The notes under the pieces are model-generated. The model searched no databases. It worked only from the letters and a program-made list of their open reading frames with translations, and was not told the origin of the DNA. A program made the position numbers and the translations under genes. From Glandiceps talaboti (taxonomy: Eukaryota; Hemichordata; Enteropneusta; Spengelidae): a stretch of 64,000 nucleotides of DNA. The stretch is from contig NC_135570.1 in the NCBI RefSeq assembly GCF_964340395.1, forward strand, positions 4,346,822 to 4,410,821. Reading direction: 5' to 3'. This document shows, one piece after another, positions 22,900 to 47,700 of the stretch (position 1 is its first letter; each line of letters begins with the position of its first letter).

Positions 22900-24380
22900 G
22901 TGCGCCATCAACGACAGCTGTAAACACACAAAGATCATGAAGATGTAGGTCAAGTAATAGGCAGGGACGTGTTGTTCTCATTGACGTCACTAGTGTACCA
23001 CGACACTATATCGCTCATTACCGACTAAACATCAGATCTGATTAAAATCTAATACATATTACATGAGATCAGCTAGTGGCTTGATACTACGATAGGAGAC
23101 GATCAAGGCGAACCATTCAATTTCTCTCCAACGCGACGTCTATGGGCGAACACATACATTCAAGGATGAAGGAATAAATCGAACGAACCAACTTGAACTG
23201 TTATAAAACTGACCTAATTTTAACTAAAATACACTAGCCCTGTAGACTGTAATACGGTAGATTTTTGTAGATTTAGTACGTGCATAAGTTGTCCAAGGGG
23301 CGATGTGGAACCCTTTCCCGATTTAAGTGAAGCGTGAACAAAATGGAGATATCGGTCACAGAGCTAGGGATCTAGGAGCAGCGTTACAGAAAACTTGTTC
23401 GTGTTCGGACAGTACTAAATCAATGTACCGTGCAGTGCATCAAATCACATTGACAAAACATGTAATACTGTACCGTTCAGTGAATGGTCCTCGGCCTCAA
23501 TCGATGAAGATGGTAGAGATGACAATGCTATCGACACCGATGAGATGAATTGAACAGTGGATAAAAGGTTAGCAGACAATTAAACGGTCTCTGTTTTGAC
23601 GTTCAACAAAGGATGTGTCGAGCCGTACCCTATCTATCATTGTATATCTTGGCCAAGATGCAATATGACCTCCCATCGGCCTCTGCACCCCCTCTGCATG
23701 CTGTGAGGTCACGGTATTGAATCCAATAGCAGAATCACTTTGCTCAAGAATATAGCCCATTGTGGAGGCTTATTCCGAGCAAAGTATTAACAGGAGATAA
23801 GAGATGGGTGGGTACGTGGGTAGGCAAGTTAGGGACCGACCAGTTTTTTCGGCCGGGGGGGGGGGGCTGTGGCACTGATGGTAGGGGGTCACCCTGTTTT
23901 TGAAATTGGCAGTAAGGGAAGGGGGTCATCCTGTTTTCAAAATTTAGGTGGGGGGGGGGGCTATTGTTCTTTTCCCTGTTTCTTACCTATATTTCACCTG
24001 GAGTGACACTCACATATACATAAGCCATATACATAAGCTATACATGTATCACCTACAACCACACTAATCACAGAACATGTCATGTAAATATTTAGCTGTT
24101 TCAATCAATGACAAGTATGCTTCACATATACGTGTATGGCACTTTGGGACAAAAGTTGAAAGTTCCGTAATAGTGATCTTCATAGATAGCCTTTGCAAAA
24201 GAAGTTAATCTAAATCATTCTACTCTTCAGTACATATGAAGGGATTAATACACATTGTATACTTTCTATTTTGAACACTACATGTTATTGACATTACAAA
24301 TCACTACATATCATCAGATTCCAGTTTCTATTATACATAGTAGGTATAGTATGACCACATAAAGTTCTCTATCATTAAAA
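22900..24380. other. intergenic, partly CpG-bearing, no gene supported
   Basis: A perfect CRE-type palindrome TGACGTCA is at 22982-22989. G-runs at ~23858 and ~23949 sit in a short G-rich repeat with GGGGGTCACCCTGTTTT and GGGGGTCATCCTGTTTT. An acidic 45-codon open frame around 23412-23550 lacks a start and a certain acceptor, so it is not called. Confidence 0.35.
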
Positions 24381-24381
24381 G

Positions 24382-24819
24382 GACGATCGCACAATGTCAC
24401 ACCACAAGCTTCAATATTAAAACGAACTTCGTTCGTTTAGGACAACCCCCCCCCCCCCCCCAAACGAAAGTTCACAAGTGCGACATCGATACGTTTTATT
24501 ATAAGCTTACCATGATGCAAATTGTAGCGGTCATCACACCACGATCGATGCAATGCAAAAACATGATGATAAACACATAATACAAAATACTACCGGAAGC
24601 CCAGCATTGTATATCACATTTTAGAATACAGAACCTGTTATCATTGGAGGTGTGAAAGTTTTCGAAATTTGGATAAAGCAAATGCTGAACTTCATTTGCG
24701 AACTTTTATTAGTAAAAGTTCGCAAATGAAGTTCAGCATAATTTGCTTTATCACCAGATCCCCTCCCCCATAATGAATGAAGCTCGTTTATTGAGCTTGT
24801 ATGACATTGTGCGATCGTC
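24382..24819. mobile_element. MITE with GACGATCGCACAATGTCA TIRs and internal hairpin
   Basis: The left end GACGATCGCACAATGTCA (24382-24399) and right end TGACATTGTGCGATCGTC (24802-24819) are perfect 18-bp inverted repeats. Inside, 24672-24752 is an almost perfect hairpin of ~39-bp arms that meet near TATTAGTAA. A solo right end of the same family lies at ~63064-63105. Confidence 0.8.
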
Positions 24820-24883
24820 TCTAACATGTCCAGAACAGTGACTTTACTATATATGCAATGCCACTATACCAACGTTACCAACC

Positions 24884-25100
24884 CTATAGCACAGGGACGT
24901 GTAATATTTCATAGATTGTTGTTTTCCAGGTCTACAGACTAAATAATATAACAACCTTTTGTTAATATATATTCTTTGTAGTATAGAGATTGATACATTT
25001 GTAGCAGCAAGATTCGTACGATATTTTCCTAAGAAAACGACATTCTAAGCAATAAGAAAACAACAATCTATGAAATATTACACGCCCCTGTGCCCTATAG
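24884..25100. mobile_element. MITE with ~44-bp TIRs
   Basis: The left end runs CTATAGCACAGGGACGTGTA, ATATTTCATAGATTGTTGTT. The right end is its near-perfect inverse, closing in GCCCTATAG. The interior block TTGATACATTTGTAGCAGCA recurs at ~43425-43450 with the same right-hand sequence, indicating a second diverged copy there. Confidence 0.75.
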
Positions 25101-25134
25101 CATTCACTAGACAGATTTTTTTTTGCCATCTTTA

Positions 25135-25300
25135 ACGGAGTAGTCTCAGATCACGCGATTTTTTTGCAAACTGAGACTAATCTCAGCAGAGCTAGATAGA
25201 CGAGTTGTTTTCGTCATCTGAGACTGGCAAGCCGAGACTGGTCTCAGATGGCTATTTTTCGCAAACTGAGACTCAGTTCATGGTCTCAGTTTAACGTTTT
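25135..25300. repeat. cluster of GTCTCAG/CTGAGAC motifs
   Basis: Seven or more copies of GTCTCAG or its complement lie within ~165 bp. A ~40-bp unit (GTCTCAGAT...TTGCAAACTGAGACT) is repeated with ~100-bp spacing. It could be a repeat relic or a binding-site cluster; the sequence does not decide. Confidence 0.5.
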
Positions 25301-26111
25301 AGGTACCCTTACATAACAACCTTTGACCAACCCTTGTCCGTGGACCCTCCTACATTTGCTATTGACAGTCCCACCACTACACAGTGGTACATAATTTAAC
25401 CTATGAACTCACTAGACGATTTGGCGATCGGGAATTCCAAGAAATACAAAGCGGCATTGATCATTCATTATCCCCCAACGACAGAAAAGTGCATATGATA
25501 CGCAGAATTATAGGAAATAAAAAAATGCGACTGTTCCAGATATTTCCGCTGTTGTGTATGCCCAATAAATATACCAGAACATTAAGTTGCAAATTGGACA
25601 TATTAATCTTCTAAAAAAAAACTTTCAAATACAGTTGTAAATGTAATCCAGAATAAAGTAGAACTATCGGCCACAAAATAAAATGACAACAAGACAAGCT
25701 AGGTGGGGGTGCATTACCATTTTCCATTGGTTTACTAGTTTCATTGCAATATGATATTGACTTTACCAGCAAAAATCTAACAATCCAATATTACGCTTCC
25801 ATCATTAGTTGTGTGATAGCTATAGTTTGGCCAATTTTAGCGGACACTGGTCTTAGAAAAAGACACAATGGATCATCAACCTACATAGCAACATTGCGTC
25901 ACTACGGAATTATTTCATGATATAGTACAAATCATATCATTGATGATCTATCGATCCTGTCCGCCAGATGTATACCGGACCAGTGTAACCTGGTGACGAA
26001 TCCAGGGTATCTTATCATTTACCTTTTCGCATCACCTTGTATCGACTTGTTTGGGTTTGGCTCGGCACCGCTCTGTGATTGGTACCTAATAGTTAATTTT
26101 TACTGTTAATT

Positions 26112-26178
26112 CGTTTATATAGTCTCATTTGAGGGTAAGCAGCAGAACGGTCAACAGCAGTACATTGAACTGTAGCAG
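26112..26178 (+). promoter_or_regulatory. Candidate TATA box and non-coding exon 1 of the protease gene
   Basis: TTTATATAG at 26114-26122 is followed ~25-30 bases later by a short segment that ends GTAGCAG|GTAAAT, a consensus donor at 26178/26179. The next acceptor, TATATTCCAG at 27057, precedes 34 untranslated bases and the ATG at 27092. The pairing is inferred; no transcript evidence. Confidence 0.45.
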
Positions 26179-26383
26179 GTAAATTTGCCACTCTTTCTAT
26201 CCCCAACATGTAGCCCGAGAGCACATTTTGAACAAATGTCATCATGTTTTCCTACAATAGTCTTTAGTTTTTATCAATGATTTTATTTCATAAGAATCTG
26301 TCCTCTCTCTACTTGTTGAATTACATAATCTTGTTGCAAAATAATTTAATTTAAATCTAGCAGACTGAAGGATTATTAAGAGA

Positions 26384-26505
<122 letters not shown>

Positions 26506-27091
26506 AAATACACAAGTTATGGTACGGAGCCGTTACTCAGAGTTTCACGCTTGAATGCGATCTTCAGACGACATATATATATATTAATAGCACAGGCCGA
26601 CCGATGGGAGGGGTGGGTGGGTTACGGACACATTCATAAAGAAAAGTAATCAACAAATCCTCTACCTGTAAAACAGTAATTATTGAGAAGGATCATAAAG
26701 TCCCCTAAATACGTTATACCTTGATTTCCACTTTGTATCTTCCAATCACAACACGGTAATAATTATAATTCATTGTTCACAAATACAGAGTTTGATTTCT
26801 GCACGAGTGTCTTCATCACCATGGTGACATTTATTGCTCCAATTCATCAGGATAATTATGATTGACATGTCGCATCATAAACTATTTCTCAAAAGAAATG
26901 AAACAGCAGTGCCGGCATACTGTTCATTACTATTTATCTTAGTTAAAATTTAATATTTTACGCGTGCCTTGTTAACTTGTAAACTATGTCTGGACATTAC
27001 ATCATTTATTAATACCAACCTCTGCCTCATGTTCTGTCCTGTAACTATATATTCCAGCTAAGATAAGTCAGCACTCGTGAAAGAAAACAAG

Positions 27092-37738
<10,647 letters not shown>

Positions 37739-38421
37739 TGACATCAGGTTTTTTCATGCAAAATTGATAACGTCGAGGTGTACGCAAAATTGATGACGTT
37801 ATATTGTGTGAGGAAAGACTTTAGGAATTGCAAGCTTTAAGACGAACTAGATAGAATGCAAACTGCCATACTGCTATTCGATATTTTATTTCACCTTTTT
37901 TTTCATGACTTCTGCACCCTTCATTATTTCTCTTAAATTGCTGCTATGATTTGCCAATTGCCAAAGGAACAAGTGACATTGTTGATAACCTAGATACTAT
38001 CCGTGATTTCAAATCACTTCTCATGTCTAGCTCAATGAGGTGCTCAGATGAAATTTCAAATTCAAATGAAGTCACCCACACAGTCATTAACACCATGTCG
38101 TTGTGAATCAGTCACAGAATTCTGTCCAATAACAAGTTAGTGTTCATTGGGGGCAGTTACATATTGTCCAAATATGGTACATAGGCCATATCAAAACACT
38201 ACTTATACATTGTTTATACCATTCTAACCATTTGGATCTACTCATTTGCATGAAAAACATTTGGTTCATGATTTCTCATTGATCTAGATGTGGTGAAGAG
38301 AGATATTGAGATTTGATGCCATAGATAGCCTTTAGACTACACTGTTGAGGATGTGTGACATTTATACTGTATTATAAATGTCATTGAATTTGCTAACATA
38401 GTAATGATTGGTTCTTTTTGC

Positions 38422-38427
38422 AATAAA
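38422..38427 (+). promoter_or_regulatory. poly(A) signal of the protease gene
   Basis: AATAAA about 680 bases after the stop at 37738, the first canonical signal I noticed downstream. It implies a 3' UTR of ~0.7 kb. Confidence 0.5.
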
Positions 38428-38619
38428 GATATTGTATTAATCTCTTACGCTGTGCGTTCTTCATTTTGATAAAGTAAACGGTATGAACACCAGAGATTCT
38501 ATACACTGACTTTTATTCCACTGTATCCCTTGTGTAGCTCAGATACCAATATATATTACATATGATGAATTTCAGAATTTCCTCATCAACAGGTTATAAT
38601 TATTAAGCTTCAGTTTCTT

Positions 38620-38675
38620 TGCCTGGGCATGGGATTCGCCCTCTGAATCCCATGGGGAAGCTAATGATATACCAA

Positions 38676-38706
<31 letters not shown>

Positions 38707-38890
38707 ATGTCTGTCCGTCCGTCCGTTTGTCCGTCCGTCCGTCTGTCTGTCTGTTGATGGGTTTGTTTGTCTGTGTGCATCAATAATCTCAAAACCGACT
38801 TGGTGGATTACAGTGAACTTTGGTATACAGGAGACAATGACCATCACATACCATTTTAAAATCTTTAGAACAGCCATCAGAAGATTCCAA
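38620..38890 (-). mobile_element. Helentron/pearl-like element with terminal hairpin
   Basis: On the minus strand a short core leads into (ACAG/ACGG)n and then a perfect 10-bp-arm hairpin, forward CATGGGATTC-GCCCTCT-GAATCCCATG. The same plan (core, tetranucleotide run, hairpin) as 10950-11660, but a different sequence family. Confidence 0.45.
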
Positions 38891-39726
38891 ATTTAACTGG
38901 ATACCAGATAACTCTACTTTCTGAAAAACATAAATGATAAGACTATTATTAATAAATTATATTTATGAAATATGAAAGTGTGTTTATAACTGGTGTTTTT
39001 GTCTAAAACATGTTTCTAATAATATGCTGATTTTGTGTGAAAGTTCCTATATATAAATTGTTTCCTTGATGGGTATCTGTACAATTTTAAAAAGTGCCAA
39101 GATCACCGACACACAAATGCTTGAAAATGAATACTTCTCATTGGGTTTTGCCACAGATCTTGAGTCAATCTATGGTTTTATCAATGTTCTACCATGGTTG
39201 GAAATGAAAATTTATATAACTGCATATTATATATCAGTCTGATATGTAACATGTAGTTATACGAGTAACATCGCCATTTCTCCCTCTATGAAAAGTAAAT
39301 TGACAGTAATACTAAAAATGTCCACACACCATCTTCCACCTGTCCCCCTCAGGGTGTTTTACCTAGTTTTAAAAGTGCTAACAAAAATCCTTATTATTAC
39401 TTTATAATTAACACTACTCAAGTGTTTCCGTGGCCACTGATTTTTCACAATGTACTTGTTTCATATTTGATAGGTGAGTATTGTCATGACAATATCACTA
39501 TAAGAGTCACCATAAATCTGACTTACCTTGTCATAGTCATGCAGCTACGATAGTCCAATTACAGTACACTGGGTTAGACTCTGGCCCATAGCACTTGATA
39601 GTTGCAGTTCTATAAAACAACTGCATATTTACTTATGGCTACAGTCACTCGTATAACTACATACATGAGAACAAACATGGCTGCCAACTTAGAATATGTG
39701 AACTATGCAGCATGTCTTTCAATTTT

Positions 39727-41050
39727 AAATTATGCACATTAACAAAGTCAAATTATGCACGTTAACAAAGTCAAATTATGCACGTTAACAAAGTCAAATT
39801 ATGCACGTTAACAAAGTCAAATTATGCACATTAACAAAGTCAAATTATGCACGTTAACAAAGTCAAATTATGCACGTTAACAAAGTTAAATTATGCACAT
39901 TAACAAAGTCAAATTATGCACATTAACAAAGTCAAATTATGCACGTTAACAAAGTCAAATTATGCACGTTAACAAAGTCAAATTATGCACGTTAACAAAG
40001 TCAAATTATGCACATTAACAAAGTCAAATTATGCACGTTAACAAAGTCAAATTATGCACGTTAACAAAGTTAAATTATGCACATTAACAAAGTCAAATTA
40101 TGCACATTAACAAAGTCAAATTATGCACGTTAACAAAGTCAAATTATGCACGTTAACAAAGTGAAATTATGCACATTAACAAAGTCAAATTATGCACATT
40201 AACAAAGTCAAATTATGCACGTTAACAAAGTCAAATTATGCACGTTAACAAAGTCAAATTATGCACGTTAACAAAGTTAAATTATGCACGTTAACAAAGT
40301 CAAATTAACAAAGTTAAATTATGCACGTTAACAAAGTCAAATTAACAAAGTCAAATTATGCATGTTAATAAAGTCAAATTATGCACATTCAGTCAAATTA
40401 TGCATGTTAACAAAGTCACATTATGCACGTTAACAAAGTCAAATTATGCACGTTAACAAAGTCAAATTATGCACGTTAACAAAGTCAAATTATGCACATT
40501 AACAGTCAAATTATGCACATTCACAGTCAAATTATGCATGTTAACAAAGTCAAATTAACAAAGTCAAATTATGCATGTTAATAAAGTCAAATTATGCACA
40601 TTCACAGTCAAATTACGCATGTTAATAAAGTCAAATTATGCACATTCACAGTCAAATTATGCATGTTAACAAAGTCAAATTAACAAAGTCAAATTATGCA
40701 TGTTAATAAAGTCAAATTATGCACATTCACAGTCAAATTATGCATGTTAACAAAGTCACATTATGCACGTTAACAAAGTCAAATTATGCACGTTAACAAA
40801 GTCACATTATGCACGTTAACAAAGTCAAATTATGCACGTTAACAAAGTCAAATTATGCACGTTAACAAAGTCAAATTATGCATGTTAACAAAGTCAAAGT
40901 ATGCACGTTAACAAAGTCAAATTATGCACATTAACAAAGTCAAATTATGCATGTTAACAAAGTAAAATTATGCATATTAACAAAGTCAAATTTTGCATGT
41001 TAACAAAGTCAAATTATGCATGTTAACAAAGTTAAATTATGCATGTTTAC
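39727..41050. repeat. 23-bp satellite array, ~57 copies
   Basis: The unit contains CAAATTATGCACGTTAAC then AAAGT. Some units are shortened, and a higher-order pattern appears from ~40300 (alternating full and partial units). The only common substitutions convert CACGTT to CACATT or CATGTT. Intergenic, between the protease and the CUB gene. Confidence 0.95.
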
Positions 41051-41099
41051 AATTTCAAGTTTCTGTTACAGAGCTCTAACTATCAACTAACAGGTGGTT

Positions 41100-42610
41100 A
41101 TACACACATTATTTCACCGTATGGAACAGGAATGAAATAAAGACATTAATATACAAAACATTGCTGATATGATTTCAATAATTACAAACATGTAGTATTA
41201 TTATGCTCTAAAGTTTGCAACAAAGCCATTCATCACCATCACTGCTAAGCATGATATCAACAACTGCTGCATGTAATATGATTAATGCTTTAAAAAGTAC
41301 CGACAATATTAATGGTCAGTATGGCCAACACATTCACTTTACATTTGTTAATTATAATACATTGACACTAAGGAACTATGCCGAATATATTGCCCCCACT
41401 TTTTCAATTTCGTGAAAGATTGGCCAAAATCCAAAATTGAATCATATGCATGTATTCAGAAAAAATGAATGAAAACCCTGTAGAACTTTCTAGGTTTTCT
41501 ACTGAAAAATAAAATTTTACTGAAATGTGTACAATCACTATAATCTATTGTTACAAGTCACATGACATAATATGCTAATGATTCAACTACCTTATACATC
41601 TTTCTAGGTTTTTGACTGAAAATTAACATTTTACTGAAACATGTACAATCACAACAAGCTATTGTTACAAGTCACCTGACTGTCACATGACATAATATCC
41701 TAATGATTCATGATGTAAATTTCTTACCTTAAATAAATTGTAATACCTCGGAAAACGTAAATGCAGCCTGCTCATAGTTATGGAGGATCACCAGTGTTGC
41801 TCTACTTGAGTTGCAAGACCCTGTATGCTTGTAAACAGGTTAACAAATACAAACATTCTGGGGACACATCTAAAAATCTAAAATAATCAAGAGACCTCTT
41901 TTGAGATTGAGCTATTTTCCAACTTTTATTTCCCTATTTACAACTGCACATTTTATTTCATACACCTTATATGTATAAATTATAATATAGTTATTAAACA
42001 CTACAGGAAAGTACCAAGTAGTGTACATCTAACATAATGTACTTTCCATATACTGCTATCAACATTTCAATCTCACTTTGCAGCTGAACACCACACTGTA
42101 GTGATCTTCAGTTTACATTATCAAAAACTCCATTGCCATGCCAACAAACCTTTCACTAATGATTCATGATGCAAATGTAATTTATAATCAAAGTTGAGAA
42201 AGGAAGAAATTCAAAATATTGACCTAAACTTTATTTTTTTTTTAAATTACTAGAATATTAATTTTACAAGGTTATATTGTGGTTTCAAGAGGAATATTGA
42301 TTTAAAAGCATTACTGAAGATACAATATACATGGATACGTAGACTTCATACACACAATTGTAATTTTAATCTTCATATTTACCCTTAAAGAGTATCTGTT
42401 TACAACATTTTGCTATGTTTGTACAGTCGTTGTATTATAATGTTTGTATTCTACATGTTAGTTGTTGTATGTTGTTGTTGTTGTGTTTGTTTGTTTGTTT
42501 GTTGTTTGTTTGTTTGTTTATCAAAATGTCCTATGTGGACTTCACAAATAATACAGTTCTTAATTAGTACAGTATACAAAAAACAACCACATCTAACCCT
42601 CTGGCTTATA
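41100..42610. other. intergenic, no gene seen
   Basis: AT-rich. A ~100-bp block (TTTCTAGGTTTT.TACTGAAAA, TTACTGAAA.ATGTACAATCAC) is duplicated at 41490-41590 and 41605-41705. A (GTTT)n run is at ~42480-42520. Confidence 0.4.
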
Positions 42611-42612
42611 AG

Positions 42613-42931
42613 CAGGGCTTGAAATTAACAGTAGTCCTGTGTCTACAGACTACCAATTATTGTCTGGGGGGGGGGGGGGGGGGGGGGGCTACCATAATTT
42701 GCAGTGGGTAGCACACTTAGGCTACCATGTACCATAGATTATGCAATGATTTAAAGGATGGGAGATTTAAGCATATGAAAGTATTTTTTATAACACACAT
42801 ATTTCCAATAGAGGAAGTCCATGGATGGTGACAAGTTGTCCTATATTCCTGAACTGAAAACAGAATTCCTCTATTTCTGAAATTGGTAGCCAACTGGGAC
42901 TAACATAGAAAAAAGTTAATTTTGAGCCCTG
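42613..42931. mobile_element. hAT-like MITE, ~320 bp
   Basis: Termini CAGGGCTTGAAATTAAC and GTTAATTTTGAGCCCTG are inverted repeats with two mismatches. The flanks TATAAG and AATAAG match at five of six bases. A run of ~22 G lies inside (42666-42688). Confidence 0.65.
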
Positions 42932-43404
42932 AATAAGACACAACGAACAAAAAATTAAATAGTTGTTACATGTCTCAATTGTAGATAGTGTAATCCTTGT
43001 CATTGAAAGCTTTATGTAGAAAGTTTGCGGTATGAATGGGAAATTTTGCTCTAATTTATCATGTATGACTAACGTTTGGCTTTAAAGTTATTTCTAGTAA
43101 GTCCACATATAGCCTAGCTACCATAAAATAAAAAGTGTACTTCTGTTGAATTTTAGAAACCAAAATATGTGTGAAGTGAAAAGCCAATAGTTATTGACCA
43201 ACTATGGTTGTGTAGATGACCCTTCCAAGCTGGACTCTTTGACAGAATGTATCACTATGGCTGATAGATTCCATCATCTAACAAAAGAGACACATAGTAT
43301 TTCTTATATCATTGTTTTCCTTGTCTAGAGACTCAAAATATAATAACATTGTGACTTGAGAATATATTTCTCCTCCCTGTATCTGAAAATTTATCTGAAA
43401 AAAA

Positions 43405-43520
43405 TCTCATAGTATAACATAGAGTGTATTGATACATTTGTAGTAGCAGGTTTTGTGTGATATTTGCCTTAATCGGAAAACAACAATCTAAGCAATAATA
43501 TTGAACATGCGTCCCTATAA
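43405..43520. mobile_element. partial MITE copy (family of 24884-25100)
   Basis: Shares TTGATACATTTGTAG, GAAAACAACAATCTA and AAGCAATAATATT with that element and ends in GTCCCTATA. The left half is missing or diverged. Confidence 0.5.
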
Positions 43521-43942
43521 TGTGATCAAGACAGTTGAATAAAATTAAATATGTGCCCACTTGAAAAAAACAACTTGTTTTCAGATATGCCACCCTGTTG
43601 TGAATCAACTTACATCAACTTACATAGATCACTTATATCAACATATTACAACAACACTTCTTAGACTAGTTTGCATCTACCTGGTTACTAGATCCTAACT
43701 GTAGGTACATTTTGACAAGTGGATTTTACAACAGCAAATTACTGCCCCATATTTTAAAGTGACCATATGGATAACAAATTTTGGAATTTTTATTTACAAA
43801 GCAATTCCACTGTGTTTTCCTACTTGAAAAAGAAACTGAAACAACATATTCTAAATCCATGTTTGTAACTCAATAAATTCTAAAAAGCTAAAAATGTCTA
43901 AAAAGTTTGTTATGATAAAATAAACATTTTACACATTTTAAA

Positions 43943-43948
43943 TTTTAT
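43943..43948 (-). promoter_or_regulatory. candidate poly(A) signal of the CUB gene
   Basis: Minus-strand AATAAA (forward TTTATT) about 155 bases past the stop codon at 44101. Confidence 0.35.
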
Positions 43949-44100
43949 TTACACGTTATGCAGTAACGAATAAAGACTTGGTATATGTTGTTTGACATTG
44001 TTTTTTCAAGTAGGAATACATACGGTAGAGTTATTTTATGACTAAAGAATCCAAAATAAACACCAATTTTTCATCCATATATAAAATATGATGCTATTGA

Positions 44101-44589
44101 CTAGGTTATGTAGTAGGCTTGAAATCCATTATACTGTGTATCCCCGTCTGTCTTAAAAACAACAAACATTACATTTGAAGTTGAATGAAAGGGTCCGATA
44201 GCCTCGAGAGCATCATTTTTACAAAGACTCGTCAGGACAGTTGCATTGTCGTTCATCCCATCATACAAAGTAAGTGAATCTTTAACACATCCTTCAGAGG
44301 ATTCAACATTCATGTAAAGAACAGTAAATTTTATCACCTGGAAGAAGAATAGCATGACAAATGTTATTACAAACTATTTATGAATGTTTATCTTACCACT
44401 TTTAAGTACAATAGTCAAATAATACAGTTCATGCAAGCACAGGGAGCTCAGGAAAGATTACAAATTTACAAATAGATACAAGTTACAAATAGTTACAAAT
44501 AGATAGGTAGGTATGTAGGTAGGTAGGTAGGTAGGTAGGTAGGTAGGTAGGTAGAGAGAGACAGACAGATAGGTAGGTAGGTAGGTAGC

Positions 44590-44641
<52 letters not shown>

Positions 44642-44701
44642 GGTAGGTAGGTAGGTAGATAGGTAGAGACAGACAGACAGGTAGGTAGATAGACAGAATG
44701 G

Positions 44702-44784
<83 letters not shown>

Positions 44785-47700
44785 CAAAAAATAAACCAAA
44801 AATGTCTGGATAAATGAAATATCTGATGTATAACTATCTATATATATATGTACATATGAGCCTGTATACTAATGAAACAATATACTATGTTTCTATATAT
44901 ACTATCTATAAAAACAACACAAGGGGTGTGACTTGATTGGGCTGTAGGCTCCGAAGCATCACATCGCGATCATATTACCCATCCCCACTCTGGTTGTCTT
45001 GAACCTGGATGTGTGTACCTGCCATGGTTGTCTAGATCACAGATAAACAAAAGGCCTTTTGATGACCTTTGTAATGATTTAGAGCAAATTTTAAGATGTG
45101 ATTATGTTTTAAGTTGAAATTTGACACTACCAACTAACATATACACTTGCAGCTAAACCAAGTATGTATTGTTGACGTTTTGTATATGTTACTAAAAAAC
45201 TCTAAGACATGTGGTTTCATATTTGTCTTCTGTACATGACTCAAACAAGAAGCTGACTTACTCTGTCATGGTATGTTATTATTGTCCATTTACAATATGA
45301 ATTGGGTTCATACTGCGTAAAACAACCCATAATACCAGTAAATGTTAAGTAAGTCAGGTTTTCACAAGGACAGCCAGATGGGGAATCTAACAATGTAATC
45401 AGAAAAAACACATTTCATAACAGTAAGTGAAATTCAAGACATGGAAAATGGGTTTATGGTAGGAGGGAGTTCAGAAAGATGAGTACAGTATTTAGTTTCA
45501 ATAAGCCTTTTTAATGAATGAATGTAACTAAATACCCGATGCACAAATCTGCTATACAATAGGGAACTTGCAAACCCACCATATCGTACAGCAAAATCAA
45601 ATTCAAATAGGAAGAAAATGAAATCAAGAATTCAGGAGTGTATGCCCAGTATTTCAGTCATCCCTATAGTCTTTTTCCAATAGATGATCGAGAATGCAAA
45701 TGACAAATAACAACACACTGTGTACTGAGGATTATAAACATATGATATTGCAATCAAATGACATGTTTCTCAAAATCAAGAAGTCAGTTCTTTGGTATTC
45801 ACTGAGGCTGTTGACAGTAGTCGTGACTTTTTCTTTGAATACTATTTTAGTTGATGAAATAAAATTAAATCATAGAAGTTTTCACAACTCGGTATGTACA
45901 TTAGCAAAAGTTCGATGAAGTCCAATTATACCAGAGAGTTCTACTCTACTTACTCCGTGGCCGATGTACATGGGTAGAAAGCTATTCAAACTTTTATAGG
46001 TTGGGTATATGTGTGCACAATTAATAATAAATAATAATATTTCAAATGCTTTTAAAGGAATATGATAAAATATCATCTGTCTCTGCAAGATAGACGAGTA
46101 TTCACCTGGTATGCTATGCTTTATATAGTTTGCAACAAAGCCATAACCATCAGAATCATCAGAATCACTTTCAAACACGATATCAACATCTGATGACTTA
46201 TACAGTGAAGGCTGTGGTAGACTGGACCCACAAAAATAAGTGACAGGTGTCTCATCTGGAACAGTTTTCAGACCATCATAGATAGCAACATAATCGTCGT
46301 TACTGCAGTTTGATGAAGTTTCCAGATCAAAAGAACTAAATGATAACTCGATCACCTTTAAGTAATAAAATGCAAAACACAGTCACAGGGTTGGTTATTT
46401 TTGTTGCAATAAACAGTTACATGAATAATTTTATAAAGAGCTGGAGTGGAGGGAAAAAAACCTGCTGGCTAAGTATGTCCAAGTATAGGTTAGAGCTAAG
46501 TATCTCCAAGTATAGGTTAGAGATATAAGTATCTCCAAGTATAGGTCAGAGCTAAGTATCTCCAAGTATAGGTTAGAGCTAAGTATCTCCAAGTATTTTA
46601 GAGCTAAGTATTTTTCTCCAAGTATAGGTTAGAGCTAAGTATCTCCAAGTATAGGTTAGAGCTAAGTATCTCCAAGTATAGGTTAGAGCTAAGTATCTCC
46701 AAGTATAGGTTAGAGCTAAGTACCTCCTTAAGTATAGGTAAGAGCTAAGTATCTCCAAGTATAGGTTAGAGCCCAATGTGAGACCACTCCTTGCAAAGCC
46801 CACACATGCATCCACCTGTGTAGAAATCTCTTTTATGTATGGATGCTGCAGTTGATTGACATGATTATTTTATGTAATGTAACATACAACTGTACACCTC
46901 CAGAATGTGAGGGTACCATATTATTGCAAATATAAAAATCTGTTTTGCCTATGGGGGAGGGGCTATGAAAATTCTTGGGTTCATTTTGGGGAGGGGAGGG
47001 CATGAAATATTTTGAGAGTGTAAAGGGGGGGGGGGGGGGGTAGGAGGAGAGGATGTGGAATTCTTTTGACCAAAATATTTTCTTTTCAGACCCCCTCCAT
47101 AAATTCTGTTTGTTGATAGGTATCATAACATCAACATGGTAGAAGATAATACCTTGGAATAAACAAGGTTGCCTTTTTTTAAACAGACTATATGGTACCA
47201 TTTTAAGCAGAGATATAGCTACAAAAAATCTGAATGTCACAATTAATGGCAACCCAAGATCACAGAGAAGATATTCATAGCATTTCTTTCTGGAATAATA
47301 TAAACCATTACAAGTGGCTTTGATATTAACAAACCAATACAAGACTAGCAATGTTTTTACTTGAATGTCCAATATGTATGGTGCCTCAATACTAAAGATA
47401 GTAACTCTGTACAATTTACACCTTTACACTGTAAAACTTCGTAAAAAATTCGACACATGAAGAAGGTACTATTGTAAATATATTGTGAAAGTTTCGAGCT
47501 GGTATCTCCCTTAGAAATATCGAAAATGATCTTTTGAAATCTTTGAGTTTAGCGTGAGTGAGCGTTCACTGTGGCGGTATTTTCAAATTAATTCGTTTGA
47601 TCTTGCCGGCCATTTCCGCAGGCTAGCGATCCGACTATATTTCTATAGTTTTGACCAAGGCTGTTATGTTTTTATGAGACATTACTGATTAAATCTCTCA

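Noticed and set aside
23412-23550. Acidic 45-codon exon (SSASIDEDGRDDNAIDTDEM)
   Set aside because: Composition is suggestive, but there is no start codon, the acceptor is ambiguous and no partner exon was found.
39727-41050. CRISPR-like array
   Set aside because: Units abut with no unique spacers, and the genome is eukaryotic; it is an ordinary satellite.
45882-46105. Read-through extension of the second CUB-2 exon
   Set aside because: A consensus donor at 46105 and the next exon at 45386-45262 give a complete third CUB in phase; the extension has no CUB features.
46579-46815. In-frame 9-residue repeat peptide (LALTYTWRY)
   Set aside because: Product of a 27-bp intronic minisatellite without splice sites; both flanking CUB exons join directly in phase.
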